From the NCBI GenBank assembly GCA_963921825.1, contig OY997594.1:4531001-4595000 (forward strand): a DNA stretch of 64,000 nucleotides, in the 5' to 3' direction. This document shows, one piece after another, positions 1-11,254 of the stretch; positions within the stretch are counted from its first letter, which is position 1; every line of letters begins with the position of its first letter. The notes beneath the pieces were generated by a model that made no database searches, had not been told where the DNA came from, and saw only the letters and a list, made by a program, of their open reading frames with translations. The DNA is from Erodium maritimum (lineage: Eukaryota; Streptophyta; Magnoliopsida; Geraniales; Geraniaceae). Both the position numbers and the translations under genes were made by a program.

Positions 1-1205
1 CTTCCTCGAACAAGCTTAAGTCACTGGTTCAATTTACTCCAATCCTTCCTTTACCGTTAGATTCGGTTTAATTAGTTTGATCTTGCTGCATAAACCATCT
101 CTGCGTAATGTCTTTTGATCCAAGTCTGGTTTAGTTTCATCTTTGCCACGAGTATCGCAGACTTCGCCTAACTTGGAAGCTTGGGGTTGACTCGTTGCTC
201 GGTCAAGTTCTTAGCGTATTCAGTTGCAAGGCACTAACTTGATTTACTTCATATGCACCAGCACTCCATTTCTAAATTGATTTGTTAACAGTTGACAAAG
301 TTTTTAATTTAAAATCATTGTCAACGTAGCACAGAGTTTTTAATGTTAGATTATGTCCCAAATACCAAGTTGCTTAATAAGAACATGTATAGTAGTTAAC
401 GTAATTAATGGGGGAGATTATCAGCTTAATCCGGCTAAAAGTAAGGGCAATGTGTGATTAGTTGCTGGATTTCTTACACATCACATGGCTTTATTTATGA
501 CGTAAGTTTTTTTCATACTTATGCATGTCATTTATCTTGTGTGATATCTTTTTCTTTTTGAAATGGTATCCTTTCATTGATCAATGATAGTCAAGCCTAA
601 AACTAATGGGGCGATTCCCTGAAGTTGAGAATATAGCCGGGGACTTCTATCGGAGATAAATATATCAGTGTTTTAAGTCACAAAACACGGTCGTATCTGA
701 CATAATAGGTAACAATGATAGTCGTCGTTGATACAAGGGGAGTTATCTGTATCTCGATTGTAATTGAGTCTTCACTAGACAAATTCCCCTTACAAGTCGT
801 CGCTTAGGTCAACGCGGATACAACTTCTCCAGATCTTGTCGGTACCCAAATAACCCATTCATCGTCGTCCTCATCCCTAACGAGGCAAACCATCCCCATC
901 TGCCCTTGAAGGGGCACGAGTCCGTCAGTCACTCAGTCGCGTGTAAGTTGCAGACTAGCGGATGATTGGGATTCAAGGAAAGGTTTGAATGGCAGGATGG
1001 ACGAGAGGGAGCAGGAGAGCTTAGTAGAGGAGGCACAAAAGTGATCCTCCCATAAATCGGTGACAACAACGCAACGGTTCTATGGGAAAACCCCGTAACG
1101 CTCATGTGCCCAACATGCCCCCTGGTTTAACTTTCACTTATTGGACGCGACATGCCCCCAGTCGATCGAGAACCAGGTCCCTATTGTACCTTTCCACCAT
1201 GTAGC
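1..1205. other. Intergenic, no gene recognised
   Basis: No reading frame in this stretch looks like a conserved protein, and I see no RNA gene. It is mixed AT-rich and moderately GC-rich sequence with many stops in all frames, probably decayed transposon DNA. Confidence 0.4.
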
Positions 1206-1726
1206 TAGGGATGACAAAACGCCCGTCCCCGATGGGACCTGCTTCCCCTCCTAGTGTAAAGCGGTTTTTAGGCGGAACGGGATACGAGACGATAAACAGA
1301 GATTTGGCGAAGCGCTGGACAGAGACGAGGCAAGCATTCCCCGTCCCACACCTCCGCGGGGCACCCCATACTATTATTTTTTTTATATATAAAAGTTGAT
1401 CTTGTCTAAAGGATGCATAGTATCTTATTTTTACGTATGATATTCTCTTATTTGTATATATCTAAAAAGATAGAAAATGTAATTCAAATATGCTAAATAA
1501 TGATTTTTTTTCTTATTTCACCAACATAGTCATGTTAATTTTTATCGGTTTTGCTAATACCATTATGATGTCATGTGATGTTTTTTTATATGCATGTTGT
1601 TTAAAAGTATGGAGTAAGAACTGTGTAATGTTAATATATATATTTTTATGGGACAATAACGGGCGGGGAATCCCCGTTTCCTCGCAGGGCCGTCCCCGTC
1701 TCAAACCCGTCACATTGTCATCCCTA
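1206..1726. mobile_element. Short non-autonomous DNA transposon (hAT-like TIR)
   Basis: The left end reads TAGGGATGACAAAACG and the right end reads as its inverse, ending TTGTCATCCCTA. Just inside are GC-rich segments (CGTCCCCG on the left, CGGGCGGGGAATCCCCG on the right) around an AT-rich core. This arrangement resembles widespread plant hAT-type miniature elements, but I could not find a matching 8-bp target duplication, so superfamily placement is tentative. Confidence 0.5.
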
Positions 1727-2164
1727 CCTGCGGGCAACAAAACGACAATTGCGAAACGATACCCACAACCATCAAAAGATTATAGATCGTCGTCATTACA
1801 AATATTATCGTGTCTATTGATGCGTGAAAAGGGAAGAGAGAAGCATATTAGGGCCGGCTGGGGGTTTCGGTTTCCTTGCAATACATATTCAATTCCATCG
1901 TATGGTAGATACATTTTCATTTTCAACACATTGGACCAAAACCAAACTTGAGTATGACATACACAAAGTAGTGTTATTGCTTACAATGATTTTGACTTTG
2001 TCCCTTCTAATCCTCACATATCTTCACTAAAACGCATGCATGTGCACATGCAAAACCATCTTTAACCATGCTTCAAGTCATTTAATCCTCTAATTTAAGT
2101 GTAGCTTAGACCCTCTTAATCAATATTCTCAATTTCTCATAACTCAAACAACACATCGATCACA
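1727..2164. other. Upstream region of the GT14 gene
   Basis: No coding potential. The last ~150 bases before the ATG are AT-rich with CT/CA-rich patches, as expected for a plant promoter and 5' UTR. No clear TATA box could be assigned. Confidence 0.3.
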
Positions 2165-4369
2165 ATGGCTAAAGACCAACAAACCAAACCAAGGCTCTTC
2201 CTTTCTCGCAACCTCGGCTTCAACCTCATCACCTTCGTCATCGGCCTCTCCCTTGGCCTCACCATCAGCTCCTACTCCAAAGGCTTATCGTCAATAAACT
2301 TCCAATACATCGTCTCCACCTCCACCCCCGTCTTGTCATTGACACCACCACCGCCACCACCGTCCCCTCCACCGCCGTCGCCGCCTCCGCCGGTCTCGAC
2401 TTCGGGCATCGTGCATAAGATGGACGATGTGGAGTTGTTGTGGAGGGCTTCGATGGTTCCGAGGATTGAGGAAGTCCCGTTTGAGGACTATGTTCCTAAG
2501 GTTGCGTTTATGTTTTTGACTAAGGGACCCATTCCGTTTGCTCCCTTGTGGGAGTTGTTCTTTAAAGGTCATGAGCGGCTTTATAGTATTTACGTCCATT
2601 CTCATCCTAATTACCGGCCGGCGCCGGTCACCGGCGAGAGCTCGGTGTTCGACGGGAGGAGGATTCCGAGTAAGGTATGTAACTAGTCGTTAAGAGCATC
2701 TCTCATATGAATAGTTCTGGAACTAATGCAAAGTTATAAAAAATGGTTAACTATCTTTGGTATCCCTTTTTAGTTGGTAATACTCTAACATATTGGTAAC
2801 GCTGTAGATAAAATTTTGGTTAAGTTTACATCATTTCGATGATCCGTGACCAATTTGTAAGGAGTATTAAATGATTTGTGACTAATTCATAAAGGTTACT
2901 AAATGACAGTTACCAAAACAGAAGAACTGTTATTGAACATTACAAAATGCTTGAATACAAAAGATATGTTACCAATAGAAAATGGATACAAAAGGTAATT
3001 AACCCTATAAAACTGTACTTCACATGAGAAAAAAACGTGAACTTTTGATTAATATTTTATTTTCAAACAATGAGAATAACATAAACCGTGTCAATAAGAT
3101 GGATGAATGGGTATTTTTTCAGGTCCAAAAATATTGACGACCAGACTCTTGGTCGGAGAGGTCCGGTCTCTCATTTTTGGACTGGTTTTCTGTCATTCGG
3201 TTCCAAATTGCATTTTCGTTTTTTGCCCACCTCTAGTCCAAACACATGAATAGGGTTGGGCTTTCTCCCGACCTGAAAGTTGTCAAATGATGGGAATAGT
3301 CCAGACTGGACGTTCTCTCGACCTCGCGATGAAATGGGAATAGACCGGACCGAACAAATAGTTTATTTTTTTTCTGAACAAAAGGGACATGTGCGGCCAA
3401 GCTCATGAATCAGGTTGGCTTTCGCCCGATCAGGGAAAAACTCACCCAAATGTTTTTTTTTTGTATTCTCCCTCTATTAGCCCTCAATCGCTATTCGTCC
3501 AGACGAAAGGTTGGGCTTTCGTCCGGCCACTAGGCCATTCGGCCTAGTGAACCATGTTTCGTTCAACTGTTTTCTTTCCCATCTTCATTCCTCTATCCAG
3601 TCACTTAGTTACGATTCGTCCAGAAGAAACAGACGAATACCCCGTTTTCTAGAAGTATCTTAATAAGCATCTCAACAACAATCCAAACCCAATTAACTAA
3701 CAAAAAAACTATTGTTTTTACTCTATGGTGCAGCCGGTTCGTTGGGGGGAAGCAACGATGATCGACGCGGAGAGGCGCCTCCTAGCAAACGCCCTCCTCG
3801 ACTTCTCCAACCAACGGTTCGTCCTACTATCCGAGTCATGCATCCCTCTCTTCAACTTCACAACAATCTACAACTACTTCCTTAACACCAACGAGAGCTT
3901 CGTGGGCTCGCTCGACGTACCGGGCCGGCTCGGCCGGGGGAGGTACAACGAGTCAATGCAACCGGCCGTCACATTGTCCCAGTGGCGCAAAGGCGCGCAA
4001 TGGTTCGAGGTAAACCGGAAGCTCGCCGTCGACGTCGTCTCCGACACTAAATATTACCCCATCTTTAAGCAGCACTGCCACCCTCCGTGTTACGTGGACG
4101 AGCATTATATCCCGACGCTTGTGAACGTTGCCGGTTCGGACCGGAACTCGAACCGGACCGTTACTTGGGTCGATTGGTCGAAGGAAGCGGCCCACCCGGG
4201 CAAGTTTGGGGGTGGGGATGTGTCGGTGGAGTTTTTGAATGAGGTTAGGTTTGGTCGGAATTGTAGTTATAATGGGAATGTTACGAGGTTGTGTCTTTTG
4301 TTTGCTAGGAAGTTTACGCCCGATGCTCTTCAGCCTTTGCTTCAGATTGTTCCCATACTTTTGGGTTAG
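2165..4369 (+). CDS. GT14 / core-2/I-branching (BC10-like) glycosyltransferase
   Basis: Two exons, 2165-2674 and 3734-4369, join in phase 0 (donor AG|GTATGT at 2675, acceptor GTGCAG at 3733) to give 381 residues. The protein is a type II membrane protein: a short cytosolic tail, one hydrophobic anchor (about residues 16-36), a proline-rich stem (about 56-77) and a lumenal catalytic domain. The domain carries family blocks such as [54 protein letters not shown] and TVTWVDWS, typical of plant DUF266/BC10 proteins. Several N-glycosylation sequons (NFT, NES, NRT, NCS, NVT) fit a Golgi lumenal enzyme. Family knowledge: these GT14-related proteins act in cell-wall or arabinogalactan glycosylation; the exact donor and acceptor are not deducible here. 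The length is normal. The 1.06-kb intron holds a 9-bp-TSD miniature element at 2744-3005. Confidence 0.92.
2744..3005. mobile_element. MITE, GGGTTAATTACC family, in GT14 intron
   Basis: The ends (TGGTTAACTATCTTTGG; AAAGGTAATTAACCC) and the interior text about calls to 'rows' such as TTGGTAAC and GTGACCAATT match the copies at 7091 and 37633. Flanks TATAAAAAA (2735-2743) and TATAAAACT (3006-3014) agree at 7 of 9 positions, an aged 9-bp target duplication. The copy is degenerate relative to the one at 37633. Confidence 0.65.
3006..3733. repeat. Degenerate repeated motifs in GT14 intron
   Basis: The rest of the intron contains three spaced, imperfect copies of a block around GGTTGGGCTTTC followed by TCCCGAC/GCCCGATC/GTCCGGCC, near 3253, 3412 and 3508. 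Each lies close to text resembling 'ATGAATAGG' or 'CCAGACGAA'. Origin unknown. Confidence 0.35.
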
Positions 4370-6120
4370 TTTTGATACCTGATTTTATTGTAATAAAATT
4401 TAAAGTTAATGCGATGATAAAATTATTCGAACTTGTTGTAGATTTGCTATTTTTAATCTCTTCTAATTTGAAATGGGTTGAACTTTTTGAGTATCATATT
4501 ATGAGAAAACTTTAAAATACTTTACGACTCACAACTGTATATTGATGTAAGTTTGAGATGATTACAAAATATACGTTCACATCGTTGTCGTCCTACGGGA
4601 CCCCAAGACGGTTGTATGGGAGGCCCCAATGGCCTTCGGCTTCGTAGGGAGACTGTTCATGTCTCGACCTTGTGACCAAGCGGTCATGGAAGGGTTGATG
4701 ATGAATGTTTGGAATCATCAAGACCTACCAAGGATCTCGGATTGAGAATATCTGGCTTCTACTTTTCCTCTCAAGCAAAGAAGGTTCGGATTCACAAGAG
4801 GAACCCTGGTCATTTAAGCACTTTCCGCTCATCCTAGAGGACACTAAGCAAGGGAAGAACGCAACTACACTCCAACTCTCCCGCATCCAATTTGGGGCAC
4901 GAATTTTTTACTACCGATCAATGGCCTCACGACAACGAAGAGATACTAGACGAGGGAGGCTCTCGGCGACTTCATCGACACCAAGACGAACAACTCTGAC
5001 ATGGCATGGGGCAGAACATTGAAGGTTCGTTTCTGGAAAAACCTAGCAGAACATTGAACATTGAAGGTTCGTCTTTATCTCGGGTCATGGCCGGCCTACA
5101 AGAGCTCGTATCCAATACGAACGCCTCCCGACCTTCTACTTCACATGCTACTACATCGGCCATCATGACCTCAAATTCCCTCGGGGAGATCGACTGGATA
5201 TGCAAGCCTCATTGGGCCTTTACCTGTCCCTCATGGTGGAGGAAACGATAGCTCTCCGGATGGGGGTTCGACGGGACTAGACAGACCCCGTCCAATCTCG
5301 CCCACTCCTCCCGTCATCTCGACGCCTTGGGTGTCCACCGGGATTCAAGCTACTACGGTATGATGTTCCTGTATCGATACAAAATCTCTTCCCTATCGCT
5401 CTAGCACATTCTTAGAGACGGGAGCACGTGTCCTCTTAGTCTAATTCACTACCTCACCTAGATCATGGAATCTGAACATTAAAGGACGTCGTGTTCTCCC
5501 CCGGGAACTCGGAGATACTTTAGACCGGGGCCATGGTCCATGAAAAAACAACAACCTCAGAGACCCTCGATTGCCCCCCAAATTCAAAAGAAGAGGGGAT
5601 TAGATTACAACCCCCTCTCGACAGCGCCATCACATATAGAAGAAGATGCGGAAAGGTCTGTGAAGTAACCTCGCCAGATCCTATGAGTGCGAGGAAGACC
5701 GGTAGGGTGAGCCTGAGGAGGTACACCCTGTTCGGTACGGATCGGGCATAACTCAATCCAAAACCTCCTCCGTATCCGTATACGTCCTTAACTTCCTGGA
5801 ATCCTCCCCTGACCTCTACGGGTCTCCTTCGCAAGACCAATACGTTTGATAAACAACACATACATGTTTAAGTCGAAGCATGACATGCAAAAGCTCACAT
5901 AACAGCAGGCCACCACCGTAAAAGGGATTCACCCCTCCAAAATCACCTAGATTAGCCGAGAAGTTAGCTCAAAGGATCAACGTGTCGGGTTCTCTCCGAG
6001 GCATTAGGTCGCCCGTATTTTATTCCATTAATGCTGCTGTTATAACATGGTTATGAGTCGGGCTTCGCGTCGGTCCATTGTCATCCAAACAAACCAAGCT
6101 TGAGTGGGCAAAAGTATAAA
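4370..6120. other. Intergenic, no gene recognised
   Basis: Several short open frames occur (for example 4705-5022, 5006-5251 and 5520-5861), but they overlap on opposite strands, lack known domains and have no shared splice structure. The moderately GC-rich sequence suggests an old retrotransposon remnant, which I cannot assign to a family. Confidence 0.35.
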
Positions 6121-6178
6121 TGGGCCTTGAATAGTACACTTATAATCCAAACAAACTAGGCACTCTAAATTGGGCCTT
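6121..6178 (+). promoter_or_regulatory. Site II-type (TGGGCC/T) promoter motifs of NDUFB10
   Basis: TGGGCCTT occurs at 6121 and again at 6171, about 175 and 125 bases upstream of the NDUFB10 start codon. Site II elements (TGGGCY), which bind TCP factors, are known to be enriched in promoters of plant nuclear genes for respiratory-chain subunits. The match is seen directly; the function is inferred. Confidence 0.5.
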
Positions 6179-6296
6179 TGATAATCCAAACCAGTTTGTA
6201 GTAGAGCGTTGAGTCGTTGAACTGAGCTATAGGGCTGGTTGGGAGCGGAGGAACCAGATTGGATTGGAGCGAGAGAGAGAGAGAGAGTGGAGAGAA

Positions 6297-6698
6297 ATGG
6301 GAAGAAAGAAGGGAGTGGCGGAGTTCGACGACACGCCGCCGGACTTCGATCCGGCGGATCCGTACAAGGATCCGGTGGCGATGCTGGAGATGAGGGAGCA
6401 TCTGGTGAGGGAGAAGTGGATCAACATCGAGAAGGCCAAGATTTTGAGGGACAAGCTCCAATGGTGCTACCGCGTCGAGGGCATCAACCACCACCAGAAG
6501 TGCCGCCACCTCGTCCAGCAATACCTCGACTCCACCCGCGGCATCGGCTGGGGAAAGGACCACCGACCTCATCAGTTCCATGGTCTCCTTCTCTTCCTTT
6601 TCGTCTTTCTCCCAACCATTTCTAGGGTTTTGATTGCCTCATCAATTTGAATTGTTTGGTGATCAGGTCCGAAGGAGGAGGCGACCGAGGCTGAATGA
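6297..6698 (+). CDS. NDUFB10: NADH dehydrogenase [ubiquinone] 1 beta subcomplex subunit 10 (PDSW)
   Basis: Coding exons 6297-6582 and 6667-6698 join through a split glycine codon (G|GT) to give 105 residues. The start MGRKKG matches plant homologues; an upstream in-frame ATG at 6264 would add 11 residues encoded by a GA repeat and is less likely. The protein contains DPxNPYKDPVA-like, EMREHLVREKW, EKAKILRDK, WCYRVEGINHHQKC and RHLVQQYLDSTRG blocks, then the short tail GPKEEATEAE. It is an accessory subunit of mitochondrial complex I in the membrane-arm beta module, with no catalytic role. Conserved cysteines in the WCYRVEG..KC region fit the intermembrane-space fold of the family. The length equals the usual ~106 residues. 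The gene is flanked upstream by site II motifs and probably has a spliced 3' UTR ending near 8455. Confidence 0.93.
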
Positions 6699-8480
6699 TT
6701 CTTTTCCGGTCCTTGATTCCAGGTAGTGGTTTATGAAACATTTCTTATATTTTTCTTAGTTTTGGTTTTTTGGATATGGGATTGAAATTGTAAAAACATT
6801 TTGACCTAATTTGATTGACAAAATGAACATTTGAACCTAATTATTGGGATTAAATATTGTGTTCTACATTTATGTTTGAATCTACTTTAATCCCTATACT
6901 AATTTCATGTTTCCTCCTATGATGTGTTTTTTTCTTACAATCCTTTATACTTCATAGGTATCTGTTCTCAAGTGTTTTGGGTGTTTTTTCTGTCATTAAA
7001 GTGTTAAACTTTGAGAGGTTAGTGTGATACAGTAGTGTAGAAGTTAAGCACTAGTAATACTATGTGTTCCTAAGTACTTTTACTTTTTAAGGGTTAATTA
7101 CCTTTTGTACCCCTTTGAATTCGTAACTCATCTTTAGCAACCCAAAGTTTTATAACGTTCAATAAGAGTCCTTACGTTTTGGTAACACACCTTTAATACC
7201 CCTTATGAATTGGTCATATATCATTTAATACCCCTCATGTATTGGTAACAGAACAATAACATGCCTTATGAATTGGTCATAGATCATCAAAATGGCGTAA
7301 ACTTGACCAAAATTTTGTCCATTGCGTTACCAATACATAAGGAGTACTAACTGAGTGTTACCAATACATAAGGGGTACTAAAGGTAATTAACCCTAATTA
7401 TAATGAATAAAAGAGTGATTGGGATTGGAGTTAAAGTGAAGTGCACAGTTGTTCTTAGCTTTGGGTTATTTGTTCAGTCTCACATATAGTCACCTCTTTA
7501 GGTAGGCAGTACATGTTTAGATTAGCTTAATTTGGAAGTAGTAGATTGAGGTCTGCTTGGCTCATGCAGTATATAAGGTGAACAAAATGGCAACCAAGGT
7601 TAACAAATTTCACCCGTCTTTTTCTTTCCCTTTAATTGCGTTTCTAAATGTTGCTCACAGTATGATCATGTATTATGTTTCTTCTTTCTACGACTGACTG
7701 AACCTCAGTAGATACTGAGATGGACTCTATTCTATATCTACAGTTTTAAAAAAATCATTTTTACAGTTCAGCTATAATTATTGTTTGGTTAACCCAAACA
7801 AATATACATAAAATACACAATCTCATGGTTCAAGAGTCAAGAGTCGATAATCTCTCAAAATGAATGTTTACTTTACTGTTTTTGTTAAAATCAAGGAATT
7901 AGTGCTGAACTTTCCCCTTCAATGAGTAATTAACTTGTCTTAGGGTTATACATGATTAACTTATCTGAAATGAAAGTTGACATTCTGGGTGGGTTTTTTT
8001 ATAGACAAAACGGGCTCTCATATTAGGACAGAGGCAGTATTTTTTATGTGCTACGGGGAGTAGAATGGAGGATCTGAATGTAGATTAAAGCTCTTCAAAA
8101 TCATTTTCTGTTGCATTGTATTTTCAACTTTCTTGCTTGAAATAAGCCGTGGTTATATTCTAGGATGATGTGTTGTGTGCATGAATGTGACACAAGTATG
8201 GTCCATTGCAGGTAACGGAATTTGGCCTGGGAACAAACTCATAAAGTGCCTATCTTCATATCAGTTTGACCTAATTGTTGTTCTTATGTCTTGGTTTTAT
8301 TTTGACTGCCATTCATATCTTTTCCCTTTCATTTTGCTCTGAATAGATAAGAATGTTGCTGCCTAGTGTATTAGAGCTTCTACTTGTAAGTGCCGATGAG
8401 GATACAGTCGTGTGGACAGACACCATTTCTGGTTGTACACCAGTGATGAAATAAATTCCGTCAATGAAATTTCTGATTTA
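6699..8480 (+). other. NDUFB10: Probable spliced 3' UTR of NDUFB10
   Basis: After the stop codon, a consensus donor (CCAG|GTAGTGG at 6723) is matched by an acceptor (TTGCAG at 8211) and a polyadenylation signal AATAAA at 8450-8455. The stop lies only ~24 bases before the putative junction, so the transcript should escape nonsense-mediated decay. The ~1.5 kb between holds no coding potential and includes the MITE at 7091-7394. No transcript data support this; it is an inference from splice-site sequence. Confidence 0.35.
7091..7394. mobile_element. MITE, GGGTTAATTACC family
   Basis: Ends GGGTTAATTACCTTTTG and its inverse AAAGGTAATTAACCC enclose ~300 bp rich in repeated GTTACCAATACATAAGG-like blocks. 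It is the same family as 37633-37937, which has a perfect 9-bp duplication. Here the flanks agree at only 5 of 9 positions, so this is an older or rearranged insertion. Confidence 0.7.
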
Positions 8481-9255
8481 CTGAAAAGAGTGTTTTATTT
8501 ACAAAATTATGTTCGCAAAGTCTTGAAAGTGTATCATTTGACGTGCTGCAGTAAAACAGCAATACATTCTTGCTACATAATTTAAGTATGTCAGAACTTA
8601 ATCTTTGTGCTATGTTGATCTAGTTTTGATTTTGAAAGAGAGGACTTTGATTTCGATTTACTGAATTGAAAGGACATAGTTTTATAAAACTATGCATCTT
8701 TCAATAACCTCAATGATTCTCATCCAGGAAAGGACATAGATTTAGAAAAATTTCTTACTTAATTTTTTACACATTGATAAATATTAATTTATTGATTAAT
8801 TAAATATATCTGTAAAATAAATTTTATAATACTTGCACTATTTATAGATATTTTATGCCACTATCTCCCTCAGATTAATCCACTTCATACACTTATAGTT
8901 GTGTGCTTTAATGAACTTTTCTTTTCTGTAAAATCTTATGAACTGGTTAGATTTTAATTTTGAAGTACAAATTGCTCTGAAGTGACAAGTGCATTGCTGT
9001 AAGCTTATGCATAAATAAAGATCTCCACAGTGCATAAATAAGTAGATGAGAAGCCCATCAATGATTGAGGCTATTGGCACACGCAGAGCAAGAGGAGGTA
9101 CATTCAAGGTCGGTGAAACTGTGTCCTTTTGCGGATGAGAATGATTGAGGCTATTGAAATTTAAGGTTTCAAATCTTGACCGAATTTCTTATGTTTCGGA
9201 AGCGAGTCAACGGGATTGTTTTTTATAAAAAACTGGCCACGAAAAATAAATATTA
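8481..9255. other. Intergenic, no gene recognised
   Basis: AT-rich sequence with a short internal repetition (GGAAAGGACATAG twice near 8669-8740; AATGATTGAGGCTATTG twice near 9060 and 9141). No coding region or RNA gene is recognisable. Confidence 0.35.
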
Positions 9256-10853
9256 GGGAAAATTTCATTTTACCATCCTGACAAACAATTAATTTCAGTT
9301 TGACATCCTGACATAAATTTTTATCACTTTCATACCCTAAACCAAACTTTTAATTTCACTTTCATACCCAGTCGGGTAAAATGTCCGAAATACCCCTAAC
9401 TATTACTCAAATTTTCAAACTCATGTCATTGGTTCATAATTTGAAAATAAGTGAAATGACAATAATACCCTTCATTGTTACGGTGTTAAACTCAAAATTT
9501 CCTTCAAAATTTTCAAACTTTACAAAATCACTTTTTATTTTTATTAATTCACTTTTTATTTTTAAAATCAAGTTTTATATTAAAAAAAATCAGTTTTATT
9601 TATAAAAAATTATTTTTAAAAAAAATCAATAATAAAAAAATCAGTTTTATTATAAAAATATAAAAAAATCAGTTTTTTTTATTATATAAAATCAGTTTTA
9701 ATATTTATTTTATTTAGATATTAATATTAATTTTAAATCAAAATAATTGTAAAAAACAAAAACACAAACAGATCTATCCACCACGTTTCTCTCTCTCCCT
9801 CTCATCTCACATTTTTCTCTCTCCCCACACCAGATTTATCGCCACCATCATTGTTCTCGATTTTCTGACTTGGGATTAAGGTTCGCGTCCCTGGGTGTTG
9901 AATTTGAACAGATTGTTCGGCTGGGTGGATAGAAATCAATGGGTGAAAATTGGAACTGAGATTTGGGGGTTAGGGTTATGGTTTGGAGCAGAAAAACGAA
10001 AAAACACATCGGTTCTAATGTTGAAGATTGAAGAAAAAAATAGTGTCGGTGGGCGGTGTAGATCTGGCGCAGCAGCCGAAGTTCGCGTCGTTCATTTGGC
10101 TCCGGCGGAAGTTCCCGGAGATGAAGCGGCCGTATACGGTGTCGTTGGGGACGGCGAGGCTGGTGGTGATGTGCTTGGTGCCATCTGGGTTTTTGATCTT
10201 TGTGATGGCCATCGACCTCACTCCGTAATCGAATCGAATTCGACGAAGAAATGGGCTCAAATCCAATAAAATTAGAAGAATCGAAGTGGGTATTGCGGAT
10301 TTGGAGAGGGACGATACTAAATTAGAGTGTAGGATGTTGTGGAATCGAGCTCTGCTCTGTTGTGTATTTTAGGTGAGAGGAGAGAGAGACTAGGTGAGGA
10401 GAGAGAGTAATTTTAGGTAAAAAAATGAAAAAATAAAATTTAAAAAAATATATAATAAAATTTAAAAAAAAAACTGATTTTTATTTTTATTTTTTAAAAA
10501 AAATTATATATTTTTTAAATTAAAATATGAATTTTTGAAAAATAAAAATAATTTTCATAAATAAAAACTGAATTTATAAAAAAAAACTGATTTTATTTTT
10601 AAAGTAGTGAAATTTTCAGTTTAACACCCTAACAATGAAGGGTATTATTGTCATTTCACTTATTTTCAAATTCTAAACCAATGGCATTAGTTTGAAAATT
10701 TGAGTAATAGTTAGGGGTATTTTGGACATTTTACCTGGTTGGGTATGAAAGTGAAATTAAAAGTTTGGTTAGGGTATGAAAGTGAAAAAAAATTATACCA
10801 GTGTATTAAACTGAAATTAAATGTTTGTCAGGGTGGTAAAATGAAATTTTCCC
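9256..10853 (+). mobile_element. Long-TIR Mutator-like element with captured gene fragment (Pack-MULE-like)
   Basis: The outer ~240 bp on each side are inverted copies. Left begins GGGAAAATTTCATTTTACC and right ends GGTAAAATGAAATTTTCCC; the similarity continues through blocks such as CACTTTCATACCC and GAAATGACAATAATACCC. Flanking 9-mers TAAATATTA and TAAATTTAT agree at 6 of 9. AT-rich subterminal stretches with repeated AAAATCAGTTTTATT lie inside each TIR. The GC-richer centre (about 9780-10380) resembles host gene sequence and encodes a transporter fragment. No transposase is present, so the element is non-autonomous. Long TIRs plus captured exon-like DNA fit a Pack-MULE; the poor target duplication leaves this probable, not proven. 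Confidence 0.7.
10052..10213 (+). pseudogene. Captured fragment of LAT/PUT-type amino-acid/polyamine transporter
   Basis: An uninterrupted frame inside the element reads [18 protein letters not shown], then a [17 protein letters not shown] stretch and FLIFVMAI. In plant polyamine/L-type amino-acid transporters (RMV/PUT/LAT family, APC superfamily) a cytosolic loop [AF]xFIWLR..P.[LM]KRPYKVP.G..GLVVMCL.PS.FL is conserved between late membrane helices. The match is from memory and covers only ~54 residues of a ~450-residue protein, so this is a fragment without function of its own. It lies at the centre of the 9256-10853 transposon, flanked by AT-rich non-coding DNA. Confidence 0.65.
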
Positions 10854-11254
10854 TAAATTTATCAACTAAATAATAAGGAAGATTATACTAGTATTTATTT
10901 ACTGTAAATTAGACGGGTGGTTGCCAACCAAGATGACGTCCGAGAACAACTTTAAATGGTTAAGCACATTTATGTCGTTGTTCGAACATGTCATGTCAAA
11001 AAATGTGTGTCAAATCCACAAGTCCTGTGTGGGAACGGCCTCGAGGACCACTGTCGGTCTGTTACCGTGATCCCTCCTCGAATGAGAATCTTTCAATGTT
11101 GCCAGACCGTTCTTTCACTCCCAGTGCATACATCCAAAACTACCCAGCATCTCGGAAAATCCACGCCTCACATTCACCGCTAGTATGTTATTCATATCAG
11201 CCTGCGTAGGCTTCCATATATAGTTCTGGCTAAATACAATATTATTGTCTTGTA
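10854..11254. other. Intergenic, no gene recognised
   Basis: Short overlapping frames around 10956-11209 have no recognisable domain. Probably degraded repeat sequence. Confidence 0.3.

Noticed and set aside
6264-6296. Upstream in-frame ATG extending NDUFB10 by 11 residues
   Set aside because: The added residues come from a GA repeat, and plant homologues start MGRKKG.
10015-10266. 83-residue minus-strand frame
   Set aside because: The plus strand of the same bases matches a transporter loop; the minus frame is its shadow.
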